DNA of 64,000 nucleotides from Alteriqipengyuania abyssalis (GCF_019857185.1 NZ_JAHWXP010000003.1:685036-749035); one strand, 5' to 3'; counted from the stretch's first letter, positions 20,496 to 29,835 are shown. The notes: generated by a model not told the origin, from the letters alone. Made by a program: numbers and translations.

Positions 20496-21707
20496 ATGAC
20501 ACCGGCAACATCAGGGGCACGTGCCGACATCGCGATCCTTGGCGGCGGCCTCGCCGGCGGCCTGATTGCGCTCGCCCTGCGCCGGGCAGATCCGTCGATG
20601 GCGGTGGTGCTGATCGAGGCGGGCGAGACGCTGGGCGGCAACCACCGCTGGAGCTGGTTCGAAAGCGACCTGCCGCAAGGCGGCGCGGCGCTGCTCGCGC
20701 CCTTTCGCAAGATCCATTGGCCCGCGGGCTACGACGTGCATTTTCCCGAGCACTCGCGGCGGCTGGAGAGCACCTATTTGTCGCTCGCCTCGGCCGATTT
20801 CGACGCGGCGCTGCGGCGTGAGCTGGCGCAGTCGACCATTCACACGGGCCGCAACGTCGCCTCGGTCGATGCGCGCGGAGCCACACTGGAGGGGGGCGAG
20901 CGGATCGAGGCGCGCTGCGTGATCGACGCGCGCGGCTTCATCCTGTCGGACGCGTTCGAGGGTGGCTGGCAGGTGTTCATGGGCCGCCATCTGCGCACCG
21001 ACGCCCCGCACGATGTCGACCGCCCGATCGTAATGGACGCGAAGGTCCGCCAGCACGACGCCTTCCGCTTCGTCTACACCCTGCCGCTCGCCGCGGACGA
21101 GCTGTTCGTCGAGGATACCTATTATCAGGACAGTCCGGTGCTCGACCGCGCGGCGCTCTCCAGCCGGATAGAGCGCTATTGCGATGCGATGGGCTGGCAG
21201 GGCGAGCCGATCGGGTTCGAGACCGGAGTGCTGCCGGTGATCACCGGCGGCGACCTTGCCCGGTACCAGCGGCAGGTTCGCGTGCCCGGCGTGACCATTG
21301 CGGGCGCGAGGGCGATGATCGCCCACCCGCTGACCAGCTACACCCTGCCCTTCGCGGTCGAGACCGCCCTGCTGGTGGCCGAGAACCGCGATCTTCCCGG
21401 CGAACAGATGGCCGCGCTGCTGGAGGCGCATGCACGCCGCGTGTGGCAGCGGACCGGTTTTTACCGGATGCTCGGCAAAATGCTGTTTGGCGCGGCGAAA
21501 CCTGAGGAACGATATCGCATCTTCTCGCGCTTCTATCGCCTGTCGCCGGGATTGATCGAGCGGTTCTACGCCGCTCGGTCGACCACCCCCGACAAGCTCA
21601 GGGTCTTGACCGGCAAGCCGCCGGTCCCGATCCCCCATGCCCTGCGCGCGCTGGCATCGCATCGCCCGCCGCTCGCCCCACCAGAAGGAACTGCCGACAA
21701 TGGCTGA
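20496..21707 (+). CDS. crtY: lycopene beta-cyclase CrtY
   Basis: A 403-residue flavoprotein that closes both ends of lycopene to beta-rings, giving beta-carotene. The FAD-binding motif ILGGGLAGGLIALAL lies near residue 12, followed by GGNHRWSWFESDLP, typical of bacterial CrtY. Start uncertain: the ATG at 20496 is preceded two codons earlier by an in-frame TTG (20490); neither has a strong ribosome site. First gene of the carotenoid operon; its stop overlaps crtI by 8 bp. Confidence 0.94.
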   Translation: MTPATSGARADIAILGGGLAGGLIALALRRADPSMAVVLIEAGETLGGNHRWSWFESDLPQGGAALLAPFRKIHWPAGYDVHFPEHSRRLESTYLSLASADFDAALRRELAQSTIHTGRNVASVDARGATLEGGERIEARCVIDARGFILSDAFEGGWQVFMGRHLRTDAPHDVDRPIVMDAKVRQHDAFRFVYTLPLAADELFVEDTYYQDSPVLDRAALSSRIERYCDAMGWQGEPIGFETGVLPVITGGDLARYQRQVRVPGVTIAGARAMIAHPLTSYTLPFAVETALLVAENRDLPGEQMAALLEAHARRVWQRTGFYRMLGKMLFGAAKPEERYRIFSRFYRLSPGLIERFYAARSTTPDKLRVLTGKPPVPIPHALRALASHRPPLAPPEGTADNG

Positions 21708-23199
21708 AGGCCGTACAGCATGCGTTATCGGGGCCGGTTTCGGCGGCCTCGCGCTCGCCATCAGATTGCAGAGCGCGGGGATCGCCACGACCGTGATCGA
21801 GGGGCGCGACAAGCCCGGCGGGCGCGCCTATTACTGGGAGAAGGACGCCGATGCAGGCACCTTCACCTTCGACGGCGGGCCCACGGTCGTCACAGATCCC
21901 GACTGCCTCAAGGAACTCTGGGCACTCTCGGGCCACGACATCGCGCAGGATGTCGAACTGGTCCCGGTAAAACCGTTCTACCGCCTCAACTGGCCCGACG
22001 GCACGAATTTCGACTACTCGAACGACCATGAAGAGCTGTTCGCGGAAATCGCCAAGCTCAACCCCAAGGACGTCGAAGGCTACCAGCGCTTCCTCGAATA
22101 CTCGGCGGGCGTGTATGAGGAAGGCTACGTCAAGCTGGGCACCGTGCCCTTCCTCGACTTCAAGTCGATGCTCAAGGCCGCGCCCGCGCTCGCCAAGAAG
22201 CAGGCCTATCGCAGCGTCTATTCGATGGTCTCCAGCTTCGTCGAGAACGAGAAGCTGCGCGAAGCGCTGAGCTTCCACACGCTGCTGGTCGGCGGCAATC
22301 CGATGAAGACGTCGAGCATCTACGCGCTGATCCACAAGCTGGAGATGGATGGCGGCGTGTGGTGGACCAAGGGCGGCACCAACCGACTGATCGCCGGAAT
22401 GGTCCGCCATTTCGAGCGGATCAGCGGGACGATCCGGCTGGGCGACCCGGTGGTCGGGATCGAAGTCGACGACAAGCGCGCGAAGAGCGTGATGACGCAA
22501 AGCGGCTTCGTCCAGCGTTTCGACGCGGTCGCCAGCAATGCCGACATCATGCACTCCTACCGCGACCTGCTGGGCCGCTCGCAGCGCGGGTGGAGCATGG
22601 GTCGCCGTCTTGCCCGCAAGAGCTACAGCCCCGGGCTGTTCGTGGTCCATTTCGGCCTCGAAGGGACATGGCCGGGCATCGCGCATCACATGATCCTGTT
22701 CGGGCCGCGCTACAAAGGGCTGCTCGACGATATCTATTCCAACGGCGTGCTGCCGGAAGATTTCTCGATCTACCTCCACCACCCGAGCAAGAGCGATCCG
22801 AGCATGGCCCCGCCGGGGATGAGCACGTTCTACGCGCTGGTCCCGGTGGCGCACCAGGGCAAGCTGCCGGTCGACTGGGACGAGGTCGGCCCGCTGCTCG
22901 AAAAGCGCATCCTCGACGAGGTCGGCAAGCGGCTGGTGCCCGACATTCACAAGCGGATCGTGACCAAGTTCCACTACGCGCCGAGCGACTTCTCCGCCGA
23001 TCTCAACGCGCACCTCGGCAGCGCCTTCAGCCTCGAACCCGTGCTGACCCAGAGCGCCTATTTCCGCGGCCACAACCGCGACGATGTGATCCGCAACTTC
23101 TACCTCGTCGGCGCAGGCACCCACCCGGGCGCGGGCATCCCCGGCGTGGTCGGCAGCGCCAAGGCGACCGCCGGACTGATGATCGAGGATCTCGCGTGA
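21700..23199 (+). CDS. crtI: phytoene desaturase CrtI
   Basis: A 499-residue flavoprotein carrying out the four desaturations from phytoene to lycopene. The start at 21700 has AAGGAA nine bases upstream and places the FAD motif VIGAGFGGLALAIRLQSAG right after the N-terminus. The carotenoid-dehydrogenase signature near the end, LVGAGTHPGAGIPGVVGSAK, is complete. Length is typical of bacterial CrtI. The gene overlaps crtY upstream and the LOG gene downstream (GTGA), so the operon is translationally coupled. Confidence 0.97.
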   Translation: MAEGRTACVIGAGFGGLALAIRLQSAGIATTVIEGRDKPGGRAYYWEKDADAGTFTFDGGPTVVTDPDCLKELWALSGHDIAQDVELVPVKPFYRLNWPDGTNFDYSNDHEELFAEIAKLNPKDVEGYQRFLEYSAGVYEEGYVKLGTVPFLDFKSMLKAAPALAKKQAYRSVYSMVSSFVENEKLREALSFHTLLVGGNPMKTSSIYALIHKLEMDGGVWWTKGGTNRLIAGMVRHFERISGTIRLGDPVVGIEVDDKRAKSVMTQSGFVQRFDAVASNADIMHSYRDLLGRSQRGWSMGRRLARKSYSPGLFVVHFGLEGTWPGIAHHMILFGPRYKGLLDDIYSNGVLPEDFSIYLHHPSKSDPSMAPPGMSTFYALVPVAHQGKLPVDWDEVGPLLEKRILDEVGKRLVPDIHKRIVTKFHYAPSDFSADLNAHLGSAFSLEPVLTQSAYFRGHNRDDVIRNFYLVGAGTHPGAGIPGVVGSAKATAGLMIEDLA

Positions 23200-23789
23200 A
23201 GCCCAGCCTTCGCAGATTGGCGATCTATTGCGGTGCGGCCACACCGCCCGATCCGCGCTATATCGAGCTGGCACGCGACGTCGGTAGCGAGTTGGCGCGG
23301 CGTGATATTGGCGTCGTCTATGGCGGCGGTCGGCTCGGTCTGATGGGGGCGCTGGCGCAGGGTGCGCTCGATCAAGGGGGCGAAGTGATCGGGGTAATCC
23401 CGCACGCGATGGTGGAGCGTGAGTTCGCCAACCACGACTGCACGCAGCTGATCACGGTCGACACGATGCACCAGCGCAAGGCGCATTTCACCGACCTCGC
23501 CGATGGTTTCATCACCCTGCCCGGCGGCATGGGCACGATGGACGAGTTGTTCGAAGCCTTGAGCTGGGCGCAGATCGGATATCACGAAAATCCGGTCGGC
23601 CTGCTCAACGCCTTCGGTTTTTACGATGATCTTGTGCAGTTCGTAAACCGGATGGCGGATACGGGTTTCGTGCGTGCAACACATCGCGAGATCCTGCAGG
23701 TTGCGGACAATTTGCCGGAACTGCTCGACAAGCTTGCGTCTTATACGCCTAATACCCCGATCTATCGCATGAGCGCAGACCAGCTTTGA
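23196..23789 (+). CDS. LOG family protein (cytokinin riboside 5'-monophosphate phosphoribohydrolase-like)
   Basis: A 197-residue protein started at the GTG inside the crtI stop (GTGA). It has the Rossmann-like GGGRLGLMGALA loop and the catalytic PGGMGTMDELFEAL motif of LOG (lysine-decarboxylase-like) proteins, which remove ribose 5-phosphate from cytokinin nucleotides or other nucleotide 5'-monophosphates. Its stop in turn overlaps crtB (TTGA). A LOG gene locked between crtI and crtB by two overlaps is unusual for a carotenoid operon; the link to carotenoids is unknown. Confidence 0.92.
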   Translation: MKPSLRRLAIYCGAATPPDPRYIELARDVGSELARRDIGVVYGGGRLGLMGALAQGALDQGGEVIGVIPHAMVEREFANHDCTQLITVDTMHQRKAHFTDLADGFITLPGGMGTMDELFEALSWAQIGYHENPVGLLNAFGFYDDLVQFVNRMADTGFVRATHREILQVADNLPELLDKLASYTPNTPIYRMSADQL

Positions 23790-24796
23790 ACCAGGCCCGC
23801 CCCCTCGTCCCTTCGCGTTTCGTGCGCCCCTCCATCCCCCGTCCCGGCGGCGGGCGCGATCGTGCGGGCCTCGTGCGCCAGTCGTACGAGGCGATCTCGG
23901 AAGGCTCGCGCAGCTTCGCCTTCGCTTCCAAGCTGTTCGACCAGGCCACGCGCGAGCGGGTGTGGATGCTCTACGCCTGGTGCCGCCGGTGCGACGATCT
24001 GGCCGACGCGCAGGAAAAGGGCGGCGAGCTTGGCGACCAGGCGGGGATCGAGGACCGGCTGCAGGCAATCAAGGTGCTGACCCGCCGCGCGCTGGCCGGC
24101 GAGCCGACCGCCGATGTCGCGTTCGATGCGCTGGGCCAGGTCGCGGGCGAGGCGGGCATCACGCTCGACATGGCGAACGAGGTGATCGCAGGCTTCGCGA
24201 TGGACGCGAACGGCTTCAGCCCGCACAGCGAGAAGGAGCTGATGCGCTATTGCTACCACGTCGCGGGCGCGGTCGGCGTGCTGATGGCGCGGGTGATGTT
24301 CGCCCCCAACGATAGCTTCATCTACGACCGCGCGTGCGACCTCGGCCTTGCCTTCCAGCTAGCCAACGTGGCGCGCGACGTGATCGAGGATGCGGCAGCC
24401 GGGCGCTGCTACCTGCCCGACGAGTGGCTGGAGGACGCCGGGCTGACCCGCGAGAACTATGCCGACGAGGATAACCGCTTCGCGCTCGCGGCGGTCTCCG
24501 CACGGCTGGTCGACCGGATGGAAATGTACGAGGTCGCGTCCCGGCTGGGCGCGAAACACCTGCGTTTCCGCCAGCGTTGGGCGGTGCTCTCCGCCGCGCG
24601 CATCTACGGCGCGATCGGGCGCAAGGTCCGCGCACGCGGCCAGCTGGCATGGGATACCCGCACCTATGTGCCGTGGTACGAAAAGCTCGTCCATGTGATC
24701 GCCGCCTTTGGTGAGGCCGTCACGAAGCACGCGCCCGAGCCCGAGCACTGGCCGCCCTATACCCGCGACGATCTGCGCCCGGTTGCCGGGTGGTAG
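23786..24796 (+). CDS. crtB: phytoene synthase CrtB
   Basis: A 336-residue enzyme that condenses two geranylgeranyl diphosphates to phytoene. The TTG start overlaps the LOG stop. Both Asp-rich motifs are visible: CRRCDDLADAQ (residues about 67-77) and NVARDVIEDAAAGRCYLP (about 193-210), plus the SFAFASKLF substrate-site helix. Length is normal. Last gene of the crtY-crtI-LOG-crtB operon. No crtZ, crtE or crtG is in the window, so further hydroxylation would be encoded elsewhere. Confidence 0.96.
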   Translation: MNQARPLVPSRFVRPSIPRPGGGRDRAGLVRQSYEAISEGSRSFAFASKLFDQATRERVWMLYAWCRRCDDLADAQEKGGELGDQAGIEDRLQAIKVLTRRALAGEPTADVAFDALGQVAGEAGITLDMANEVIAGFAMDANGFSPHSEKELMRYCYHVAGAVGVLMARVMFAPNDSFIYDRACDLGLAFQLANVARDVIEDAAAGRCYLPDEWLEDAGLTRENYADEDNRFALAAVSARLVDRMEMYEVASRLGAKHLRFRQRWAVLSAARIYGAIGRKVRARGQLAWDTRTYVPWYEKLVHVIAAFGEAVTKHAPEPEHWPPYTRDDLRPVAGW

Positions 24797-24829
24797 ACCT
24801 GCCGCCCTCTTGGCGTTAGCGCTGCGGGC

Positions 24830-26722
24830 ATGATCCAGAAGCTCCTGATCGCCAATCGCGGCGAAATCGCCTGCCGCATCATCCGCACCGCGCGCGAGAT
24901 GGGCATTGCCACCGCCGCGGTCTATTCCGATGCCGACGCCAAGGCGCTGCATGTGCGCAGTGCCGACGAGGCTGTGCATATCGGCCCCTCGCCCGCTGCC
25001 GAAAGCTATTTGGTGGGCGAGAAGATCATCGCCGCCGCGAAGCAGACCGGCGCGGAGGCGATCCACCCGGGCTATGGCTTCCTGTCGGAGAATGCCGATT
25101 TTGCGCAGGCGGTGCAGGACGCCGGGCTGATCTGGGTCGGCGCGCCGCCCTCCTCGATCCGCGCGATGGGGCTTAAGGACGCGGCCAAGAAGCTGATGCG
25201 CGAGGCGGGCGTGCCCGTGACGCCGGGCTACGATGGCGACGACCAGAGCCCCGAGCGGCTGAAGCAGGAGGCCGACGCGATCGGCTATCCCGTGCTGATC
25301 AAGGCGGTCGCGGGCGGCGGCGGCAAGGGCATGCGCAAGGTCGACGCGGAGGGCGATTTCCTCTCCTCGCTCGAATCCTGCCGCCGCGAGGCGAAGGCCA
25401 GCTTCGGCAATGACGATGTGATCTTAGAAAAATGGATCACCTCGCCCCGCCATATCGAGGTGCAGGTCTTCGGCGACAGTCACGGCAACCACGTCCACCT
25501 GTTCGAACGCGACTGTTCCTTGCAACGCCGCCACCAGAAGGTGATCGAGGAAGCGCCCGCCCCCGGCATGGACGAGGCCACGCGCGAGGAAATCTGCGCC
25601 GCCGCCGTGCGCGCCGCCAAGGCGGTCGATTACGAAGGCGCGGGCACGATCGAATTCATCGCCGACGCGAGCGAAGGCCTGCGCGCGGATCGCATCTTCT
25701 TCATGGAGATGAACACCCGCCTGCAGGTCGAGCATCCGGTGACGGAAGAGATCACCGGGGTCGATCTGGTGGAGTGGCAGCTGCGCGTGGCGGCGGGCGA
25801 GCCGATCCCCAAAGAGCAGGACGAGCTGAGCATCGCCGGTTGGGCGATCGAGGCGCGGCTCTATGCGGAGGACCCCGCCAAGGGGTTTTTGCCGAGCACG
25901 GGCCGGTTGGAGTATCTTGACCTACCCGCTTTCAGGTCGAGGGTCGAAACGGGTGTGGAGCAGGGGTCGGAAGTCTCGCCCTTTTATGACCCCATGATTG
26001 CCAAGATCGTGTGCAAGGGGGACAACCGCGAGGACGCTATCTCCAATCTCCGCGAAGCAACGGCTAACACAAATGTGTGGCCGGTCCGGCAAAATGCGTG
26101 GTTTCTTGTTAGGTTGCTCGAACTGGACGAATTCAAGTCCGGGCAGATGACTACGGGCACCATCGGCGATCACATTGAGGAACTGACAGAAGAACCCCAG
26201 CTACGTAAATTAACACTTGCTCTACGAGTACGAGACCATCTCTACGAAGACCAATTCGGAAATGATCTCGCAAGGTTGGAAGGTATCGGTGGCTTCCGGC
26301 TCAATGCCGAACGAAAAGAAAGCATTCGCCTTTTGGTCAATGGCGAGGCTGTAGAAGTCACACCCCATGATGGTTGGGGTGATCCGCTACCTAGCGGCGG
26401 AGTAGGAACCTATCAGGCAGGCGACCTGGTTTTTGAGAACGGCGCAGCATTTCGGGTTCAACCTTATCGCCATGATGCCGGCGGATCGGCCTCCGCCGCG
26501 GATGGCGCGATCCTCGCGCCCATGCCGGGCAAGGTCATCGCGCTCGACGTGGCCGAGGGCGACAGCGTCACCGCAGGCCAGCGGCTGATGGTGCTCGAGG
26601 CGATGAAGATGGAGCATTCGCTCACCGCGCCGTTCGATGGCACCGTGACACAGCTTTCCGCCAGCGAGGGCGGTCAGGTGCAGGTCGAAGCGGTGCTGTG
26701 CGTGGTGGAGCCTGCGGAATAG
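24830..26722 (+). CDS. biotin-dependent acyl-CoA carboxylase alpha subunit
   Basis: A 630-residue protein: biotin carboxylase domain (LLIANRGEIACRIIRTAREMG at the start; ATP-grasp loop KAVAGGGGKGMRKV; EMNTRLQVEHPVTEEITG), a BT-like linker, and a biotinyl domain with the biotinylated Lys in EAMKMEHSL. Overall most like methylcrotonyl- or propionyl-CoA carboxylase alpha chains. The beta subunit is not adjacent. Residues about 360-545, encoded by roughly 25910-26470, use AT-richer codons than the flanks while staying in frame and carrying plausible protein, so the gene looks mosaic. Ends at a large inverted-repeat structure. Confidence 0.9.
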   Translation: MIQKLLIANRGEIACRIIRTAREMGIATAAVYSDADAKALHVRSADEAVHIGPSPAAESYLVGEKIIAAAKQTGAEAIHPGYGFLSENADFAQAVQDAGLIWVGAPPSSIRAMGLKDAAKKLMREAGVPVTPGYDGDDQSPERLKQEADAIGYPVLIKAVAGGGGKGMRKVDAEGDFLSSLESCRREAKASFGNDDVILEKWITSPRHIEVQVFGDSHGNHVHLFERDCSLQRRHQKVIEEAPAPGMDEATREEICAAAVRAAKAVDYEGAGTIEFIADASEGLRADRIFFMEMNTRLQVEHPVTEEITGVDLVEWQLRVAAGEPIPKEQDELSIAGWAIEARLYAEDPAKGFLPSTGRLEYLDLPAFRSRVETGVEQGSEVSPFYDPMIAKIVCKGDNREDAISNLREATANTNVWPVRQNAWFLVRLLELDEFKSGQMTTGTIGDHIEELTEEPQLRKLTLALRVRDHLYEDQFGNDLARLEGIGGFRLNAERKESIRLLVNGEAVEVTPHDGWGDPLPSGGVGTYQAGDLVFENGAAFRVQPYRHDAGGSASAADGAILAPMPGKVIALDVAEGDSVTAGQRLMVLEAMKMEHSLTAPFDGTVTQLSASEGGQVQVEAVLCVVEPAE

Positions 26723-26733
26723 GCCTCCAACCT

Positions 26734-26844
26734 CCCCTCCCCATGGGGAGGGGATCGAGGGGTGGGGGTTCTGAACTCTCGGGCTAGGGCAACACCCGCA
26801 ACCCTGGCACACCCCTCCCCAACCCCTCCCCTCAAGGGGAGGGG
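26734..26844. repeat. paired G-rich palindromes between convergent genes
   Basis: Two near-perfect palindromes: 26734-26753 (CCCCTCCCC around AT, then GGGGAGGGG) and 26823-26844 (same arms around a slightly longer centre). The segments between them (GAGGGGTGGGG and CCCCTCCCCAACCCC) can pair again, giving a larger cruciform. The element lies between the carboxylase and the MFS gene and ends in CTTTAG, so it may double as a terminator. Related C/G-rich elements occur at 42847-42992 and 46700-46832. Confidence 0.8.
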
Positions 26845-26855
26845 CTTTAGATCGA

Positions 26856-28148
26856 TCAATCCTCGCCCACCGGTGGGCCGAACAGCTTGCCGCGCTCCGC
26901 GAACAGCACCAGGCCGATGCAGATCAGCGCGCCGCCGAACAGCGCGGTCGCCAGCGGGATCGCGGTTCCATTATAGGCATAGCCGATGCTCGCGCCGATC
27001 ACCGCTGCGGTAACCATCCGCAAGAAGGTCTGCACGCTTGCCGCCGCTCCCGCCGTCTCGCGGAAAGGCTGCATCGCGATCGAGCCGAAATTGGCACCGA
27101 TAAAGCCGAGCAGCATCATGTTTGCCGCCATCAGCGGGACGAAGGTCCACAGCGTTTCCTCGGTCATGGTCGCGACGAACAGCTGCACCGCGGCCACGAT
27201 CAGGAACAGGAACAGCCCGGTGTGGCTGACCCGGCGGGCACCGAAACGCTCGACGATCCGTGAGTTGGTCCAGCTGGCGACCGCCATCGCGCCCGCGCAG
27301 CAGGCGAAGATCGCGGGGAACCAGGGCCCCGCGCCGAATGCCTCTCCCACCAGCTGCTGCGCCGAGTTGATGAAACCGAACAGCGCACCGAAAATCACCG
27401 CACTGCCCAGCGTGTAGCCCAGCGCCTGCCGCATGGTCAGCGTGGCGCGCATGTTGCGCGCGATCACGCGCGGCTGGATCGGCTGCTTGTCTTCGGGATG
27501 CAGCGTCTCGGGCAGGTTGCGCCATGCCCATGCGCCCATCGCCACGCCCGCGACCGCAGTGAACACGAAGATCCAGCGCCAGTCGCCCATCACCATCAGC
27601 ACGCCCTGCCCGATGCTCGGCGCGATCGCGGGCACCATCAGGAAGATGACGAAGATCAGGCTCATCATCCGGGCCATCTTGTCGCCGCCCACCCGGTCGC
27701 GGATGATCGCGGGCGGAAGCGCCACGATCCCCGCCGCGCCGAAGCCCTGCAGGAAGCGCAGTGTCAGCAGCGATTCGAAATTCCACGCCAACGCGCACAG
27801 CAGCGAGAAGGCGATGTAGAGCCCCAGCGCGGAGAACAGCACCGGTCGGCGGCCGTATCGGTCCGCCAGCGATCCGGGCACCAGCGCGCCCAGACCCGCC
27901 GCAAGCAGGTAGGCGCCGACCACGAACTGACGCGAATTGCCGCTTGCACCCAGATCGGTGGCAAGGTTGTCGAGCGCGGGGAGAACGGCGTCGATGCCCA
28001 GCGCGTTGAGCGCCATCAGCAGCGCCATCATCGCGATCAGCTGGCGCTCGCCGATCCGCTGGCCCGACGGCGGCAGCGCCGCAGGCGCGCGAGCATCTAC
28101 GCTCTGCCGGTCGATCGACTCGCCGGGAGAAAATTGTTCATTTCGCAT
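26856..28148 (-). CDS. MFS drug exporter, Bcr/CflA type
   Basis: A 430-residue protein with 12 predicted membrane segments. After a polar N-terminus, ALNALGIDAVLPALDNLATDLGAS is the Bcr/CflA opening, followed by the MFS motif A loop GSLADRYGRRPVLF and, in helix 4-5, RDRVGGDKMARMMS then VPAIAPSIGQ. Such proteins export chloramphenicol, bicyclomycin or similar small molecules with proton exchange. The start at 28148 was chosen because longer versions read into the dinB promoter region. Divergent from dinB, 66 bp apart. Confidence 0.9.
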   Translation of the reverse strand: MRNEQFSPGESIDRQSVDARAPAALPPSGQRIGERQLIAMMALLMALNALGIDAVLPALDNLATDLGASGNSRQFVVGAYLLAAGLGALVPGSLADRYGRRPVLFSALGLYIAFSLLCALAWNFESLLTLRFLQGFGAAGIVALPPAIIRDRVGGDKMARMMSLIFVIFLMVPAIAPSIGQGVLMVMGDWRWIFVFTAVAGVAMGAWAWRNLPETLHPEDKQPIQPRVIARNMRATLTMRQALGYTLGSAVIFGALFGFINSAQQLVGEAFGAGPWFPAIFACCAGAMAVASWTNSRIVERFGARRVSHTGLFLFLIVAAVQLFVATMTEETLWTFVPLMAANMMLLGFIGANFGSIAMQPFRETAGAAASVQTFLRMVTAAVIGASIGYAYNGTAIPLATALFGGALICIGLVLFAERGKLFGPPVGED

Positions 28149-28214
28149 CTGCACAAAACCGCAGATGGCGTCGTCGGTTCCGCTTGGCAACCTGTGTGCT
28201 ATCGCAGGCCCGCG

Positions 28215-29354
28215 ATGAGCGAAGGCGCCACCACACCGGAAGATCGCGGCGAAGCGCCGCCGACGCGCAAGATCATCCATGTCGACATGGATGCCTTCTT
28301 CGCCAGCGTGGAGCAGCGCGACAACCCGGAATTGCGGGGCAAGCCGGTCGCGGTCGGCGGGGCGAGCGGGCGCGGCGTGGTCGCTGCCGCCAGTTACGAG
28401 GCGCGCAGGTTCGGCGTAAAATCCGCCATGCCATCGGTCACCGCCAAACGGCTTTGCCCGGACCTGATCTTCGTGAAGAGCCGCTTCGATGCCTATCGCG
28501 AGGCATCGGACCAGATCCGCGCGATCTTCCGCCACCATACTGATCTGGTCGAACCGCTTAGCCTCGACGAGGCCTATCTGGATGTCACCGTCAACAAGCT
28601 GGGCATCGCGTCGGCAACGCAGGTCGCGCAGATGATCCGGCAGGAAATCCGCGCCAAGACCCGCCTGACCGCGAGCGCGGGGGTGAGCTACAACAAGTTC
28701 CTCGCCAAGCTGGCGAGCGACCAGAACAAGCCCGACGGGATGTGCGTGATCCGCCCAGGCGAAGGCGCGGCTTTCGTCCAGACGCTGCCCATCCGGCGCT
28801 TCCACGGGGTCGGCCCGCGAGGAGAGGAGAAGATGGCGCGGCTCGGCATCGCCACCGGCGCGGACCTGGCCGCGAAGGACCGCGCTTGGCTGGCGCAGCA
28901 TTTCGGCAGCTTCGGCGAATACCTTTACCGCGCGGCGCGCGGAATCGACGACCGGCCCGTGCGCGCCAACCGCATCCGCAAGTCGGTCGGCGGGGAACGC
29001 ACCTTCTCGGTCGACCGGCACGAGGCGGAGGAGCTGCGCACCACGCTGGACGAGATCGTCGAGATCGTGTGGGAGCGGATCGAGCGGGCACAGGCGCGCG
29101 GCCGCACCGTCACGCTCAAGCTCAAATACAACGATTTCCAGCTGATGACCCGCGCCCGCTCGCTACCGCGCAGTGTAGCGGACAAGGCCGAATTCGCCGC
29201 GATCGGGCACGCGATACTCGATGAACTGCTGCCCCTGCCCCGCCCGATCCGCCTGATGGGCCTGACCCTCTCCAATCTCGAACGGGGCGCTTCCGGGGAA
29301 GAAGACGAGGGGCGATCCAATGATGCCAGCGGCGGTCAGCTCGCCCTGTTCTAG
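28215..29354 (+). CDS. dinB: DNA polymerase IV (DinB)
   Basis: A 379-residue Y-family translesion polymerase. Catalytic carboxylates are visible in HVDMDAFFASVEQ (residues about 22-34) and SLDEAYLDVT (about 117-126). ASYEARRFGVKSAMP and the thumb helix-hairpin-helix (RRFHGVGPRGEEKMARLGI) follow, then the little finger domain. The protein ends in QLALF, a canonical beta-clamp binding motif. Shares a short divergent promoter region with the exporter; no clear LexA box was found by eye. Confidence 0.96.
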   Translation: MSEGATTPEDRGEAPPTRKIIHVDMDAFFASVEQRDNPELRGKPVAVGGASGRGVVAAASYEARRFGVKSAMPSVTAKRLCPDLIFVKSRFDAYREASDQIRAIFRHHTDLVEPLSLDEAYLDVTVNKLGIASATQVAQMIRQEIRAKTRLTASAGVSYNKFLAKLASDQNKPDGMCVIRPGEGAAFVQTLPIRRFHGVGPRGEEKMARLGIATGADLAAKDRAWLAQHFGSFGEYLYRAARGIDDRPVRANRIRKSVGGERTFSVDRHEAEELRTTLDEIVEIVWERIERAQARGRTVTLKLKYNDFQLMTRARSLPRSVADKAEFAAIGHAILDELLPLPRPIRLMGLTLSNLERGASGEEDEGRSNDASGGQLALF

Positions 29355-29815
29355 ATCTTCAGCAGGTAAGCGATCCGCGCCTCGGCGAGGCCGCTGACCG
29401 GCTGCGGCGGGTCGTCCGGCATCGCGAAGCGCACCTCCACGATCTCGCGCCCGTCGGGTACCGGGGCCTCCGCGATCTCCGCCAGGAAAAGGTACGCAGT
29501 GTGCGGCGCGCCAGAAATGGTTTCGTGGATCGTGCCCAGTTCGCTGACCGGGCCGAGCGTCAGCCCCAGTTCCTCCGCCATCTCGCGCCGCGCGGCTGCC
29601 TCGGGCGCTTCGCCGCGCGCGATCCCGCCGCCCGGCAGGCTCCAGTCGGGCGGGCCATAGGTATGTCGGACGAACAGCACGCGGCCTTCGGGATCGCGCA
29701 GGATGACGCTCACACCGCGCAGCTGCGGCTTCGCCAGCCGCCGCCAGACGTGGCGCAGCCGGTGCGCGGCGCGCAGCGCGAGGCGGTGGAGCGAACGGGG
29801 CAGCAGCGGCGGCAT
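29351..29815 (-). CDS. NUDIX hydrolase
   Basis: A 154-residue protein with a complete NUDIX box: GGGIARGEAPEAAARREMAEELG (Gly-x5-Glu-x7-Arg-Glu-x2-Glu-Glu). NUDIX enzymes hydrolyse nucleoside diphosphates linked to other groups; substrate unknown here. A basic, amphipathic N-terminus (LLPRSLHRLALRAAHRLRHVWRRL) precedes the fold. Start uncertain: 29815 is preferred, an ATG at 29881 would extend into the dps terminator. Its stop overlaps that of dinB by 4 bp (convergent). Confidence 0.85.
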   Translation of the reverse strand: MPPLLPRSLHRLALRAAHRLRHVWRRLAKPQLRGVSVILRDPEGRVLFVRHTYGPPDWSLPGGGIARGEAPEAAARREMAEELGLTLGPVSELGTIHETISGAPHTAYLFLAEIAEAPVPDGREIVEVRFAMPDDPPQPVSGLAEARIAYLLKI

Positions 29816-29835
29816 GATGGATGCGCGATACAGAA

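Noticed and set aside
21598..23274. A 558-codon minus-strand frame opposite crtI
   Set aside because: Antisense of crtI, no motifs, no ribosome site.
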